From Sutcliffiella cohnii (GTDB lineage Bacteria > Bacillota > Bacilli > Bacillales > Bacillaceae_I), in NCBI RefSeq assembly GCF_002250055.1, contig NZ_CP018866.1:674501-738500 (forward strand): a stretch of 64,000 bases of DNA. The letters are read 5' to 3'. The position numbers and the translations under genes are program-made. Shown one piece after another: positions 11,310 to 21,028 of the stretch (position 1 is the stretch's first letter; each line of letters begins with the position of its first letter). The notes beneath the pieces were generated by a model. The model was not told the origin of the DNA. It searched no databases and saw only the letters and a program-made list of their open reading frames with translations.

Positions 11310-12446
11310 GTGGAGGATCAACGAATAAGTGAGTTAAAGGCATTAAAAGTTATTGCAGAATCTTTAAATCAAGCAACAGAATTATCAACGATGCTTTTCG
11401 AAGTATTAAAAGAGCTTTTAGCTATTATGAAGTTAGAAACGGGCTGGATTTTTTTAATAGATGAAGAAAAACGGACGTATCAACTCGCGGCTGATTATCA
11501 ATTACCAGAAGCGTTATCCAATAATAAAAAGAAAGTGATGTGTGAAGGTTCCTGCTGGTGTGTCAACAAATATAATCGTGGAGCTCTTCAAAAAGCAACG
11601 AACATTATGGAATGTAAACGATTAGAGGATGCCGTTGAAAATCAATGGGGAGATACGAGGGGAATTACCCACCACGCAACAGTGCCATTAACGGCAGGGG
11701 CGGAGAAGTTTGGTTTGTTAAACGTTGCTTCTCCAAATAAAACACAATTCACGGACGGAGAACTAGCACTATTAGAATCGGTAGCGTATCAAGTCGGAAC
11801 AGCGATTAAAAGAATTAAATTAACAGAGAATGAACAGCGCCTTACTGTTGTAGCTGAAAGAAACCGATTAGCCCGAGACCTTCATGATTCCGTAAATCAA
11901 CTATTGTTTTCTCTAATGCTAACAGTACGTGGTACGAAAGAAATGACGCAGAATCCTGAACTTTTAGAAATGTTGAATTATATGCAAGAATTATCGCAAG
12001 AAGCGATGAGCGAAATGAGAGGGCTCATTTGGCAACTTCGTCCTCAAGGATTGGAAAACGGTTTAGTTAGCGCCTTGCTCCATTATGGAAAAGTATTAAG
12101 TATTGAGGTCGACGCACATGTGACAGGTGTTTTAGATTTACCAAGTGAAATGGAAGAATGCCTGTGGCGAATCGGACAAGAAGCGTTAAATAATTGCAAA
12201 AAGCATGCAAATGTTCAAAAGGTTACTATGCATGTCTTAAAAGAAAAAGATGAAGTAACATTAACGATTGTAGATAATGGTGATGGTTTTGAATGTAGTA
12301 ATATGGAGGACTTTCCATCATTAGGTATAGCGAGTATGAAAGAACGAGCGGAAATTTTACAAGGTACATTTAGTTTAACGAGTAAGCTTGGTGCCGGTAC
12401 AACCGTAAAAGTAACCATTCCATTTGTGAAGGAGGGAATGAAATGA
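11310..12446 (+). CDS. yhcY: GAF-domain sensor histidine kinase, YhcY/AirS-like
   Basis: 378 residues, soluble (no transmembrane segment). A GAF domain (about 20-165) contains four cysteines, C78, C82, C84 and C102 (C-x3-C-x-C-x17-C), which could bind an iron-sulfur cluster. The kinase core is of the HisKA_3 type with phospho-acceptor H192 in RDLHDSVNQ, and an HATPase domain with EALNNCKKHA, DNGDGF and LGIASMKERAE. Size and neighbours match B. subtilis YhcY. The staphylococcal relative AirS (YhcS) uses a cysteine-ligated cluster to sense oxygen/redox, so a redox-sensing role is likely by inference. GTG start behind TTAGGGAGAA; overlaps yhcZ by 4 bases. Confidence 0.9.
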   Translation: MEDQRISELKALKVIAESLNQATELSTMLFEVLKELLAIMKLETGWIFLIDEEKRTYQLAADYQLPEALSNNKKKVMCEGSCWCVNKYNRGALQKATNIMECKRLEDAVENQWGDTRGITHHATVPLTAGAEKFGLLNVASPNKTQFTDGELALLESVAYQVGTAIKRIKLTENEQRLTVVAERNRLARDLHDSVNQLLFSLMLTVRGTKEMTQNPELLEMLNYMQELSQEAMSEMRGLIWQLRPQGLENGLVSALLHYGKVLSIEVDAHVTGVLDLPSEMEECLWRIGQEALNNCKKHANVQKVTMHVLKEKDEVTLTIVDNGDGFECSNMEDFPSLGIASMKERAEILQGTFSLTSKLGAGTTVKVTIPFVKEGMK

Positions 12447-13078
12447 TTAAAGTTTTAATTGCTGATGATCATCATGTTGTTCGTCGAGGTTTACACTTTT
12501 TTTTGAAAACACAAAAGGACATTCAAGTAATTGGAGAAGCAAAAGACGGTGCAGAAGCAATTAACCTCGCTGACGAGTTAAACCCTGACATCATATTAAT
12601 GGACTTACAAATGCCTGTAAAAGATGGAATAGAGGCCACGAAAATTATTGTGGGAAAACATCCTCACATAAAAATATTAATACTAACAAGCTTTGCCGAT
12701 CAAGACCATGTTATTCCAGCTATCCAGGCAGGGGCTGCAGGCTATCAATTAAAGGATGTAGAGCCTGATGAGTTAAGTGCAGCTATTCGTGCTATATATC
12801 GGGGGGAAAGTCAGCTTCATCCAAAAGTAACGTATCACGTAATGTCTCACTTATCGAATGAACACGACGCACCTCAAAAAAAATTAAAAGAATTAACAAA
12901 AAGAGAATTAGAAGTTTTGCACGAGATATGTAAAGGGAAAAGTAATAAAGAAATTGCAAGTAGTCTTTACATTACAGAAAAGACAGTTAAAACCCACGTC
13001 TCAAATATATTAGCGAAACTAGAACTAGCGGATCGAACACAAGCAGCGTTATTTGCTGTTAAATATTTGAACGATTAA
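12443..13078 (+). CDS. yhcZ: Response regulator, NarL/FixJ type, YhcZ/AirR-like
   Basis: 211 residues. The receiver domain has the acidic pair at DDHH near residue 8 and the phospho-acceptor aspartate in IILMDLQMPVKDG (about D54). The C-terminal LuxR-type HTH begins at ELTKRELEVL and contains NKEIASSLYITEKTVKTHV. ATGA overlap with the kinase gene shows translational coupling. It is the cognate partner of YhcY; targets are unknown here, though the staphylococcal counterpart AirR controls anaerobic and nitrate respiration genes. No gene of the anaerobic island at 41-62 kb can be tied to it from sequence alone. Confidence 0.92.
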   Translation: MIKVLIADDHHVVRRGLHFFLKTQKDIQVIGEAKDGAEAINLADELNPDIILMDLQMPVKDGIEATKIIVGKHPHIKILILTSFADQDHVIPAIQAGAAGYQLKDVEPDELSAAIRAIYRGESQLHPKVTYHVMSHLSNEHDAPQKKLKELTKRELEVLHEICKGKSNKEIASSLYITEKTVKTHVSNILAKLELADRTQAALFAVKYLND

Positions 13079-13097
13079 AGCTTTTGACCTAAAATGA

Positions 13098-13702
<605 letters not shown>

Positions 13703-13703
<1 letters not shown>

Positions 13704-13735
13704 ACATCCTATTTTTAGGGTGTTTTTTTCTTTTG
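13703..13735 (+). terminator. Terminator after azr
   Basis: ACATCCTA / TAGGGTGT hairpin followed by TTTTTTTC. Confidence 0.8.
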
Positions 13736-13843
13736 TTTACAAAAGTAGTGCAATGAACTTCGGAATGTGGTTCAACAGAGGGGAAAAGTCAGCATAAATT
13801 TCAGCGGAGCAAAACCCTACCCTCATTCAAATGTCTAACAAAT

Positions 13844-13871
13844 AAAAAAAAGGAAGGCTAAGCGCCTTCCT
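13844..13871 (-). terminator. Terminator of yhdB
   Basis: On the minus strand GGAAGGC-GCTTA-GCCTTCC is followed by TTTTTTT and slightly overlaps the end of yhdB. Confidence 0.85.
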
Positions 13872-14130
13872 ACATATTCACGTAATCGTGACTTGTTTCT
13901 TCATCATAGTGTGTTGTATTAATTTGAACAGCATGATCGATATATCTCAGCAACTGGTAAAGGTTTTGTTCGATAACTTGATGATCCCGGGAAAAGTTAT
14001 ACGAATGTAAAAAGTGTTCAATATGTTTGGAAAGAAAATCATCTTTTGTGCGAACCATAAGGATAAGTAAGTTATCCCATTCTGATCGGTGTGTGTAGTA
14101 TAATGCACGATCATAGTCAATCGTGTTCAT
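13870..14130 (-). CDS. yhdB: YhdB-like small conserved protein
   Basis: 86 residues from the ATG at 14130 (MNTIDYDRALYYTHRSEW). A second ATG three codons upstream sits almost on top of the AAAGGAGGT ribosome binding site, so the inner one is preferred. The sequence and the place next to azr match the Bacillus YhdB family. No known function, no transmembrane helix, rich in His and Tyr. Confidence 0.8.
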   Translation of the reverse strand: MNTIDYDRALYYTHRSEWDNLLILMVRTKDDFLSKHIEHFLHSYNFSRDHQVIEQNLYQLLRYIDHAVQINTTHYDEETSHDYVNM

Positions 14131-14306
14131 CTCCGCCATACCTCCTTTGTGAAGGAGTTGATATTATATTGCCCGCTTATTTAATTTTTTTCACGTTGTA
14201 AATGTTGGTCTAATCGCCAAACAGTTTCTTACGTATAAAATTATCGTAATCAAATGATGGGATAAGGTGCAAAATAATAATGAAAAAAAAGAGTGGGAGG
14301 CCAAAC

Positions 14307-14633
14307 ATGATGAAGAAAAGTGCTGTTGCATCATTATTTATTGCTACTTTATTAATAACGATGGTCGGAAACGTTGCTTTTGCACAAGAAAGTAATGATT
14401 ATGAGAAGTGGGGAAGAATTGCTGTTGAAGTTGCGAAGGAAAGTTACGGAGCGGATGTAGAATTTCAAGATTATACTTATGTGGGGCGTGAAGAACTATC
14501 GGAAAAAGAAGCAAAAGATACGTTTAAATTAGTAGGGAGTAATGGCCAAGATGAATTTGAAGTAGTTGTTACGTTAGTGTTCGATAAAAAGACAAAACTT
14601 TTAAAACAATTATCACTTGAAGAAAAAAGGTAA
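14307..14633 (+). CDS. yhdC: YhdC-like secreted DUF3889 protein
   Basis: 108 residues from the ATG at 14307, preceded by GGGAGG. An N-terminal signal peptide MMKKSAVASLFIATLLITM ends near VAFAQ-E. The mature part, with YEKWGRIAVEVAKESY and a short beta-rich C-terminus, resembles DUF3889 (YhdC). It is probably exported; function unknown. The position after yhdB is as in B. subtilis. Confidence 0.8.
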   Translation: MMKKSAVASLFIATLLITMVGNVAFAQESNDYEKWGRIAVEVAKESYGADVEFQDYTYVGREELSEKEAKDTFKLVGSNGQDEFEVVVTLVFDKKTKLLKQLSLEEKR

Positions 14634-14642
14634 GGAAAGGCA

Positions 14643-14672
14643 TTGACAAAGTGTTTTTTCTCGATGTAGAGT
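14643..14672 (+). promoter_or_regulatory. Sigma-A-like promoter of the mgtE transcript
   Basis: TTGACA at 14643-14648 and TAGAGT at 14667-14672 with an 18-base spacer, just upstream of the M-box. Confidence 0.6.
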
Positions 14673-14699
14673 ATTAGGTGTGAAGAAAAACCTATATAT

Positions 14700-14856
14700 G
14701 CCTTCGTTAGGTGAGGCTCCTGTGTTGGAGATACGCTGCTGCCCAGAAACGTCCAAAGACGCCAACGGGTCAACAGGGACCATCGATATAAGGTGGCTTT
14801 AATGTAGCTGGGATTTTCCCTATGCCACACAGTGCTAAAGCTCTACGAATGGGGGA
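14700..14856 (+). promoter_or_regulatory. M-box (ykoK) magnesium riboswitch
   Basis: The conserved M-box blocks are present in order: CGTTAGGTGAGGCTCCTG, CGCTGCTGCCCAGAAACGTC, GACGCCAACGGGTCAACAG, AAGGTGGCTTTAATGTAGCT and CCCTATGCC...AGTGCTAAAGCTCTACGA. It precedes mgtE and is followed by an intrinsic terminator at 14887-14917. In the family, high magnesium stabilises the aptamer and favours termination; low magnesium allows read-through into the transporter gene. Confidence 0.96.
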
Positions 14857-14886
14857 TGAGTTCGTTCTATATTTTTGTGCGCGTAT

Positions 14887-14917
14887 ACCACCTTCATTCA
14901 AATAGAAGGTGGTTTTT
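14887..14917 (+). terminator. Magnesium-controlled terminator of the M-box leader
   Basis: ACCACCTT / AAGGTGGT hairpin followed by TTTTTT, directly after the aptamer; probably the expression platform. Confidence 0.85.
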
Positions 14918-14953
14918 TGCATGAAAGAGGGTATAAGAAAGATGGAGGTGGTT

Positions 14954-15043
14954 ATGAAAATGGATATCGGCCCAAGTCGAAGGAGCATAAAGGATCGTAA
15001 CGAACATATTTATTTTCATATTCATCTCTCGATGAGGAAATAA
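14954..15043 (+). CDS. Candidate 29-residue small ORF between M-box and mgtE
   Basis: ATG AAA ATG GAT ATC... to TAA at 15041-15043 encodes a 29-residue peptide with the core DIGPSRRSIKDRNEHIY and a His-rich end. The ribosome binding site GGAGGTG lies five bases before the ATG. It is placed after the riboswitch terminator and 48 bases before mgtE, so it would be translated only on read-through transcripts. It could be a leader peptide or a small protein; I do not recognise it. Coding status is unproven. Confidence 0.45.
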   Translation: MKMDIGPSRRSIKDRNEHIYFHIHLSMRK

Positions 15044-15091
15044 TAAAAGTTCTAAACATCCTTTATCATATTTGAAAAGGAGGGGAAGAAC

Positions 15092-16441
15092 ATGGTGAAA
15101 AATTTAACAGAAAATGAAATCATCATCAATGTTATTAAGTACATTAAAGAGGGTAAACGGAAAGATTTTCAAGAAATAATAGATGAGCTGCAACCATATG
15201 ACGTTGCCTCCATTTATCAGCAATTACCAGAAAAACATCGAGTAAGATTCTTGTCATACATGTCCGATGAAGAGCTTACATCATTTATTCAAGAGTTAAC
15301 ACAAGATTTACAGCTCCAAGTATTCCAAAAAATTGGTGTTGAGAAATCAGCCAAAATAATGGATATGATGGATAACGATGATCTTGCGACGCTTTTCCAT
15401 GAAATGGAGCCAAAAATTAAAGAAGCATTCCTTTCTAAAATGGATGAAGAGGAATCAACTGCCGTACGTGATTTAATGAAGTATGAAGCGGAAACTGCTG
15501 GTCGTATTATGACAAACCGCTTCGTTTGGATTCCTAAACATTACACGGTTATGGAAGTAGTGGCAAAGCTAAAAAGTTTTGCGGAAATCGCTGAAACAAT
15601 TAACTATTTATATGTTATTGACGGAGATAAGAAACTAGTAGGAGTTGTATCGTACCGTGATTTAATATTAGCGGATGCGAACGAAAAAATTGAAGATATT
15701 ATGTTTAGTCGTGTTATCTCTGTTTCAGCCGATACCGACCAAGAAGAAGTAGCTAATATCATTGGCCGTTACGATTTTCTTGCTGTACCGGTAATTGAAG
15801 AAGATGGTACGCTTGTCGGTATTATTACGGTCGATGATGTCATCGACGTTGTAATGCAAGAAGCGAATGAGGATATTGAAAAGCTTTCTGCATCGGGTAA
15901 AGATATTGATTTTGATACGAAAGCATGGGTAGCATCAAGAAGAAGATTGCCTTGGCTTATTTTACTTCTATTTATTGGTTTAATTTCAGGAAGTATTATA
16001 AGTAACTTTGAAGAAACATTAGAAGCTGTCGTTGCTTTAGCCTTTTTCATGCCAATGATTGCAGGAATGACAGGAAATACTGGAACACAGTCACTTGCTG
16101 TTGTAGTACGTGGATTGATTACGCGTGAGATGGATATGAAAGTTGCAGTTGGATTAGTTTTAAGGGAACTTCGTGTTGGAATTATTATCGGAATTACTTG
16201 TGGTATTTTAATTGCGATTATTGCCTGGGTATGGTTACCTGACCCAATGTTTGGCGTCGTTGTTGGAATATCTTTACTTTGTACATTAATAATTGGTACG
16301 TTAGCAGGTACAATTATTCCACTTATTCTATATAAACTAAATGTAGACCCTGCGATTGCATCAGGTCCACTAATTACTACGTTAAATGATATTATCTCTT
16401 TATTTATATATTTTGGTATAGCAACAGCACTTTTATTGTAA
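15092..16441 (+). CDS. mgtE: Magnesium transporter MgtE
   Basis: 449 residues with the full MgtE layout: a superhelical MgtE_N domain (about 1-130), two CBS domains (about 135-255, with MTNRFVWIPKHYTVMEV and the second ending VGIITVDDVIDVV), a connecting helix, and five transmembrane helices from about 285. The pore region has the conserved PMIAGMTGNTGTQSLAVVVRG segment. It imports magnesium down its gradient, gated by Mg2+ binding between the cytosolic domains. ATG start with AAGGAGGGG. Expression is under the M-box upstream. Confidence 0.95.
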   Translation: MVKNLTENEIIINVIKYIKEGKRKDFQEIIDELQPYDVASIYQQLPEKHRVRFLSYMSDEELTSFIQELTQDLQLQVFQKIGVEKSAKIMDMMDNDDLATLFHEMEPKIKEAFLSKMDEEESTAVRDLMKYEAETAGRIMTNRFVWIPKHYTVMEVVAKLKSFAEIAETINYLYVIDGDKKLVGVVSYRDLILADANEKIEDIMFSRVISVSADTDQEEVANIIGRYDFLAVPVIEEDGTLVGIITVDDVIDVVMQEANEDIEKLSASGKDIDFDTKAWVASRRRLPWLILLLFIGLISGSIISNFEETLEAVVALAFFMPMIAGMTGNTGTQSLAVVVRGLITREMDMKVAVGLVLRELRVGIIIGITCGILIAIIAWVWLPDPMFGVVVGISLLCTLIIGTLAGTIIPLILYKLNVDPAIASGPLITTLNDIISLFIYFGIATALLL

Positions 16442-16469
16442 AAAGCTAGGGAGCCTCCCTAGCTTTTTC
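16439..16469. terminator. Bidirectional terminator between mgtE and the TauE gene
   Basis: AAAAAGCTAGGGAG / CTCCCTAGCTTTTT, convergent genes, T-runs on both strands. Confidence 0.85.
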
Positions 16470-17328
16470 ACGTTATTGCTGCTAACCTTTTTTGTTTAAA
16501 AAGCCGAACTAATAATAGTACATTAACAAACAGAGTATAGATGGAAAGAATCCAAAAGCCGACAGTGTTGAGCTGAATTAACTTTAATGCCAAGCTAATA
16601 AATGTGGTGATATAAAGAAATCCAAGTAAATGTTGAATCCTTTTTTGTTGGAAAAAAGACGTAGCCTTTGCTCCTAAAGGAGAGCCTAACAAAGCCCCGG
16701 TAACTAAAAAGAATGCGACTTCCCATTGTATTGGTGTATTTACTACATATGTAACAAAACCAGTAGAGACGATGAAAAATACTGCTACTAAACTAGTCGC
16801 AACCGCTTTTTTAGAAGGCAATCCGAAAAAAGTAATAAGCAAAGGAACTAAGAAAAAGCCACCACCAACTCCGAGTGTTGTGGAAAGAAATCCTGCCCCT
16901 ATTCCTAATATGATTAACTTCCACTTACTAGCTCCTACTGACGTCTTGCTTGTGACATTTTTTTGTTTCTTTAACATGCTATAAGAGAAATAAGTTAAGA
17001 GAATTAAATAAAATGTTGGAATAACAGTCGTATCCAAATTGTTGCTCTCTAGCCACCGTACAAACGGATAGGCTACCTGAGTAGCAATAGCTCCACTAAT
17101 TCCGACAATAATAGCTTCTTTCCATAAAATATTCTTTAATTTGTAATGGGCATACATTCCTGCGATAGAAGAACCAATCGTATAAAATAAGCTAGTTGTG
17201 ATCGCTTCAATAGGGCTAAATCCTAAAAGTAATAACAGTGGTGTTAGAACAAATCCACCACCTATGCCGAAAAAACCAGAAAGCATACTAATGCAAAAGC
17301 CGATTACAATTAAAAGGACATAATCCAT
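16468..17328 (-). CDS. Sulfite exporter TauE/SafE family protein
   Basis: 286 residues with about eight transmembrane helices arranged as two homologous halves, each with the glycine-rich loop typical of TauE/SafE (UPF0721): FFGIGGGFVLTPLLL near residue 20 and LGVGGGFFLVPLLITFFGLP near residue 155. It is probably an anion exporter for sulfite or sulfonates; the substrate is not determinable. ATG start with AGGAGTG. Single gene, convergent with mgtE. Confidence 0.85.
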   Translation of the reverse strand: MDYVLLIVIGFCISMLSGFFGIGGGFVLTPLLLLLGFSPIEAITTSLFYTIGSSIAGMYAHYKLKNILWKEAIIVGISGAIATQVAYPFVRWLESNNLDTTVIPTFYLILLTYFSYSMLKKQKNVTSKTSVGASKWKLIILGIGAGFLSTTLGVGGGFFLVPLLITFFGLPSKKAVATSLVAVFFIVSTGFVTYVVNTPIQWEVAFFLVTGALLGSPLGAKATSFFQQKRIQHLLGFLYITTFISLALKLIQLNTVGFWILSIYTLFVNVLLLVRLFKQKRLAAIT

Positions 17329-17526
17329 GAATACACTCCTCTCTATAGAAAGTATACCACTACAGTAAATAGTATCCGTCTTTTATATATTTTTTTACGA
17401 AACGTTAAGGCGAATATAATAATGGTTTTACTTATTATTTGTAAAGCTAAATTATTTCAATAACGAAAGTTTCATGTTATCGACTTCTTGTTCATACATT
17501 GTTGTAAGAGGAAAGGAGAGGGTGAG

Positions 17527-18939
17527 ATGAGACCGGAAGATGAAAAAGCGTTATTTTACGCTATCGATGAAATTACAGAAATAGCAAAAGGCTTTGGTTT
17601 AGATTTTTACCCAATGAGATATGAAATTTGTCCAGCTGACATTATTTACACATTCGGAGCGTACGGAATGCCAACGAGATTTTCTCATTGGAGTTTCGGA
17701 AAACAGTTCCATAAAATGAAGCTTCATTACGACTTAGGGTTAAGTAAAATTTATGAGCTCGTCATCAACTCGGATCCTTGCTATGCGTTTTTGTTAGATA
17801 CCAATTCGTTAATTCAAAATAAACTTATTGTTGCGCACGTTTTAGCTCACTGTGATTTCTTTAAAAATAATAGTCGCTTCCAAAATACGAAACGAGACAT
17901 GGTAGAAAGTATGGCGGCCACTGCTGAACGGATAAAACAGTATGAGCATGAATATGGCAAAAAAGAAGTCGAGACATTTCTAGATGCTGTCCTTTCCATT
18001 CAAGAGCATATTGACCCGTCCTTAGTACGACCAAAACTTGCCTGGAGTTTAGAAGATTTAGAAGAGGAGGAAGCTCCACATAAGCATTCTATTTATGACG
18101 ATCTCTGGTTATTAGACGATCGTAACAAACCGAAGGAAAAGCCGAGAAGAAAGAAGAAGAGCCTTCCGCCCCAGCCTGAAAAAGACATTTTATTATTTAT
18201 CGAGCAATACAGTCGAGAACTAGAAGAATGGCAACGGGATATTTTAACGATGATGCGGGAGGAGATGCTCTATTTTTGGCCACAGCTAGAAACGAAAATC
18301 ATGAACGAAGGCTGGGCTTCCTTCTGGCATCAACGCATCTTACGTGAAATGGACTTAACGAGTGACGAGGCGGTGGAATTCGCTAAACTAAATGCGGGCG
18401 TTGTGCAACCATCACGTACTAGCATAAACCCTTATTATTTAGGATTGAAAATCTTTGAAGATATCGAAGAACGTTACAACAACCCAACAGAGGACATGAA
18501 AAAGGATGGAGTAGAGCCAGGTTCCGGTCGTGAAAAAATGTTCGAGGTGCGTGAAATCGAATCGGATATTTCGTTTATTCGTAACTATTTAACGAAAGAC
18601 CTTGTTTTAAGAGAAGATATGTACTTATTCCAAAAGCAAGGGAAAGACTACAAAATTGTTGATAAAGAGTGGGTGCAAGTTCGCGACCAATTAGTGAACA
18701 TGCGGGTAAATGGAGGTTTTCCATATATTACAGTAAATGATGGCGACTACATGAAAGCTGGAGAACTCTATTTAAAACATTGGTTTGAAGGAATTGAGCT
18801 TGACTTAAAATATTTGGAAAAAGTGTTACCATACATTTATCAGTTATGGGGAAGACCAGTGCATATGGAATCGGTTATTGAAGGGAAAAATGTAGTGTTC
18901 TTCTATGATGGGAAGACCGTGCAGAGGAAGTATATATAA
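17527..18939 (+). CDS. spoVR: Stage V sporulation protein R
   Basis: 470 residues from the ATG at 17527, chosen for GGAAAGGAGAGGGTGAG upstream; an upstream in-frame ATG would add 13 residues without a good ribosome binding site. The sequence strongly matches B. subtilis SpoVR, with [32 protein letters not shown], the [19 protein letters not shown] block and the C-terminal [17 protein letters not shown]. It is involved in spore cortex formation, mechanism unknown. The organism is therefore a spore former or a close descendant of one. Confidence 0.96.
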   Translation: MRPEDEKALFYAIDEITEIAKGFGLDFYPMRYEICPADIIYTFGAYGMPTRFSHWSFGKQFHKMKLHYDLGLSKIYELVINSDPCYAFLLDTNSLIQNKLIVAHVLAHCDFFKNNSRFQNTKRDMVESMAATAERIKQYEHEYGKKEVETFLDAVLSIQEHIDPSLVRPKLAWSLEDLEEEEAPHKHSIYDDLWLLDDRNKPKEKPRRKKKSLPPQPEKDILLFIEQYSRELEEWQRDILTMMREEMLYFWPQLETKIMNEGWASFWHQRILREMDLTSDEAVEFAKLNAGVVQPSRTSINPYYLGLKIFEDIEERYNNPTEDMKKDGVEPGSGREKMFEVREIESDISFIRNYLTKDLVLREDMYLFQKQGKDYKIVDKEWVQVRDQLVNMRVNGGFPYITVNDGDYMKAGELYLKHWFEGIELDLKYLEKVLPYIYQLWGRPVHMESVIEGKNVVFFYDGKTVQRKYI

Positions 18940-18942
18940 AGA

Positions 18943-18975
18943 TGAGCTGCTGAGAAATCAGTGGCTTTTTTTTAT
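18943..18975 (+). terminator. Terminator after spoVR
   Basis: AGCTGCTGA-GAAA-TCAGTGGCT stem (with two G-T pairs) followed by TTTTTTTT. Confidence 0.75.
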
Positions 18976-19064
18976 TGGTAAATTAAAGTGAGCACTGTAA
19001 TTTAATCATAAAATCAGTAGCAACATTAATTTATTGGTAAGTATATACAATTGTTTAAAAATGT

Positions 19065-19107
19065 GATAATCTATATTTGCAGATTGATAATCTAAAAAAA
19101 TAGATTA
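19065..19107 (+). promoter_or_regulatory. Operator candidate of the HTH/MFS operon
   Basis: Two direct copies of GATAATCTA at 19065-19073 and 19086-19094 (21-base period), the second being part of the palindrome TAATCTA-N6-TAGATTA at 19088-19107. It lies directly in front of the HTH regulator gene, fitting an autoregulatory site. Confidence 0.55.
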
Positions 19108-19127
19108 ATTATGATAGGGGGATTTTC

Positions 19128-19631
19128 ATGAACGATAATTCATTAAATGTATCAGTTGAACAAGCAAAATTACTTGGAAATGCACTTAGAATTAAAATAA
19201 TTGGTCAGTTAATTGATAAACCAAAAACTTCTAAACAAGTAGCGGATCTGCTAAGAGAAACAGGTGGAAATGTACATTATCATATGAAAAAATTATATGA
19301 AGGTGGATTAATCGAGCTTGTGGAAGAAAGGAAGTTTGGGGGAGTTATAGAGAAGTATTATAAATCAAAAGCAAAGTGGTTTAACTCAGTAGGAGATACA
19401 CAGGTTGACCCAGTGTTAAAAGATAACTATCTTTCAAAAGATTCTACCGCTTTAAGCCTTCGATTACATTTAACTCCTCAACAACAAGACGAAATAAAAG
19501 AAGAATTTAAGCAGTTTCTTGAGAACTGGGTAATGAAAACTTCTGTAAGCGACGGGACACAAACAGAGGAATACAGTATCGGTGTAAAAATAGTCTCTAC
19601 AGAACTAAAAAGTGAAGAATATGGGGATTAA
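19128..19631 (+). CDS. Winged-helix (ArsR/HTH_20-type) transcriptional regulator
   Basis: 167 residues. The N-terminal winged helix spans about 8-85, with ALRIKIIGQLIDKPKTSKQVADLL and the recognition-helix region GGNVHYHMKKLYEGGLIE. The C-terminal part is helical and charged with no metal-binding cysteines, so it is not a metal sensor of the SmtB/ArsR cysteine type. It stands 6 bases before an MFS transporter gene, and such pairs are usually local repressors of the exporter. The palindromes upstream are likely its operator. ATG start with GGGGGATTTTC. Confidence 0.8.
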   Translation: MNDNSLNVSVEQAKLLGNALRIKIIGQLIDKPKTSKQVADLLRETGGNVHYHMKKLYEGGLIELVEERKFGGVIEKYYKSKAKWFNSVGDTQVDPVLKDNYLSKDSTALSLRLHLTPQQQDEIKEEFKQFLENWVMKTSVSDGTQTEEYSIGVKIVSTELKSEEYGD

Positions 19632-19637
19632 CAACCT

Positions 19638-20915
19638 ATGAGTATACTTTTAAATAGAAATTTTCTATACATGTTTTTAGGGAGAGTTGTAACAAATATT
19701 GGGGACACAATGTATGCAGTCGCGGCCATGTGGTTAGTTTCTGAATTAGGGGGCTCTACTTTTTATACTGGTTTGGCTGGGTTCCTTACTATCATACCGA
19801 GGTTTGTTCAATTTTTTGCCGGACCATTTATTGATAGAATACCAATTCGTCCCTTATTAATTATGACACAGTGCATTCAATCTATTCTTTTGTTAATCAT
19901 TCCAATCGCGCATTACTTTGACGTAATAACAGTTACACTCGTTTTAATTATTTCTCCTATCATAACAACTTTTAATATGTTAGTTTACCCTGCTCAAATG
20001 GCGTCTTTACCTAAAATTGTAGAAAAAAAAGACCTAACAAAAGCAAATTCGCTTTTCACTTTTGCTTATCAAGGAATTGAAACCGGATGCAATGCAATTG
20101 CCGGCGTATTACTTGTAACAATTGGCGCAATTTCTATATATCTTATAGACTCTGTTATGTTTTTAATGGGGGCTATACTATTCTCCTTAATAAAATTACC
20201 TAAACCACAAAGAAAAGAAAAAAGTGATGAATCATTTATAGTACATTTTAAAAAGTATGGTGTGGAGCTAAAAGAGGGTATTAGTATACTTCTTAATAAG
20301 ACATTCTCTAGATTATTGTTAGGAATCATCGCTATTAATCTAGTAGGTGGTGCCACTTTTGTTGTATTACCAGAATTCAGTAAACAACAAGGCGGGGCAG
20401 AAATTTTTGGCCTGTTATTGATGGCACAAGCACTAGGAAGTATTAGTGGAGCATTATTGACTCCGTATCTGAAGTTAGAAAAGTTTGGAATCGGAAAGGT
20501 TTATGCGACTGCATTTATTATAAGCGGTATTTTGTGGGCAATATCGGTTTTTAGCCCATGGACGTGGTTAATGATTGTAATTTACGGTCTAGCTTGGTTC
20601 CCAGGTGGGGTTACGAATATTTTAGTTAATACTTTTATACAAAGAGGAATACCAAAACATTTGTTAGGAAGAGTGTTCTCTGCATCTTTTAGTTTAAGTG
20701 GTATCGCAATGCCGATAGGGTCCCTTATTGGTGGCGTATTAGGTGTAGTAGTTGGAAGTGTATATATAATTTTTGTAAGCGGGGTAATCGTATTTTTCGT
20801 TGGAGTCTTTTGGATATTGGATAAGGTTACTCGATCGCTCCCAAAGTCAGAGGATGTTACAGAAACCACATTTATGAAAAAGCCATTACCGACTGTTGTG
20901 GCAAAAATCCGCTAA
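19638..20915 (+). CDS. MFS transporter (drug efflux type)
   Basis: 425 residues with twelve predicted transmembrane helices. The N-terminal start FLYMFLGRVVTNIGDTMYAVAAMWLV and the central long loop (around residues 190-210) are typical of the MFS_3/enterobactin exporter-like group. Cotranscribed with the HTH regulator upstream. Probably exports a toxic small molecule; the substrate is unknown. Confidence 0.85.
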   Translation: MSILLNRNFLYMFLGRVVTNIGDTMYAVAAMWLVSELGGSTFYTGLAGFLTIIPRFVQFFAGPFIDRIPIRPLLIMTQCIQSILLLIIPIAHYFDVITVTLVLIISPIITTFNMLVYPAQMASLPKIVEKKDLTKANSLFTFAYQGIETGCNAIAGVLLVTIGAISIYLIDSVMFLMGAILFSLIKLPKPQRKEKSDESFIVHFKKYGVELKEGISILLNKTFSRLLLGIIAINLVGGATFVVLPEFSKQQGGAEIFGLLLMAQALGSISGALLTPYLKLEKFGIGKVYATAFIISGILWAISVFSPWTWLMIVIYGLAWFPGGVTNILVNTFIQRGIPKHLLGRVFSASFSLSGIAMPIGSLIGGVLGVVVGSVYIIFVSGVIVFFVGVFWILDKVTRSLPKSEDVTETTFMKKPLPTVVAKIR

Positions 20916-21028
20916 TATCTCATATTTTTCCTCTATATTAGGTTGAACGCCCAAGAACTTTATTGATAATTAGCATAATCTTTATGGAAGACAGTAAAAC
21001 ATTCAACAAATGAGGAGGAAGTTGAAAA

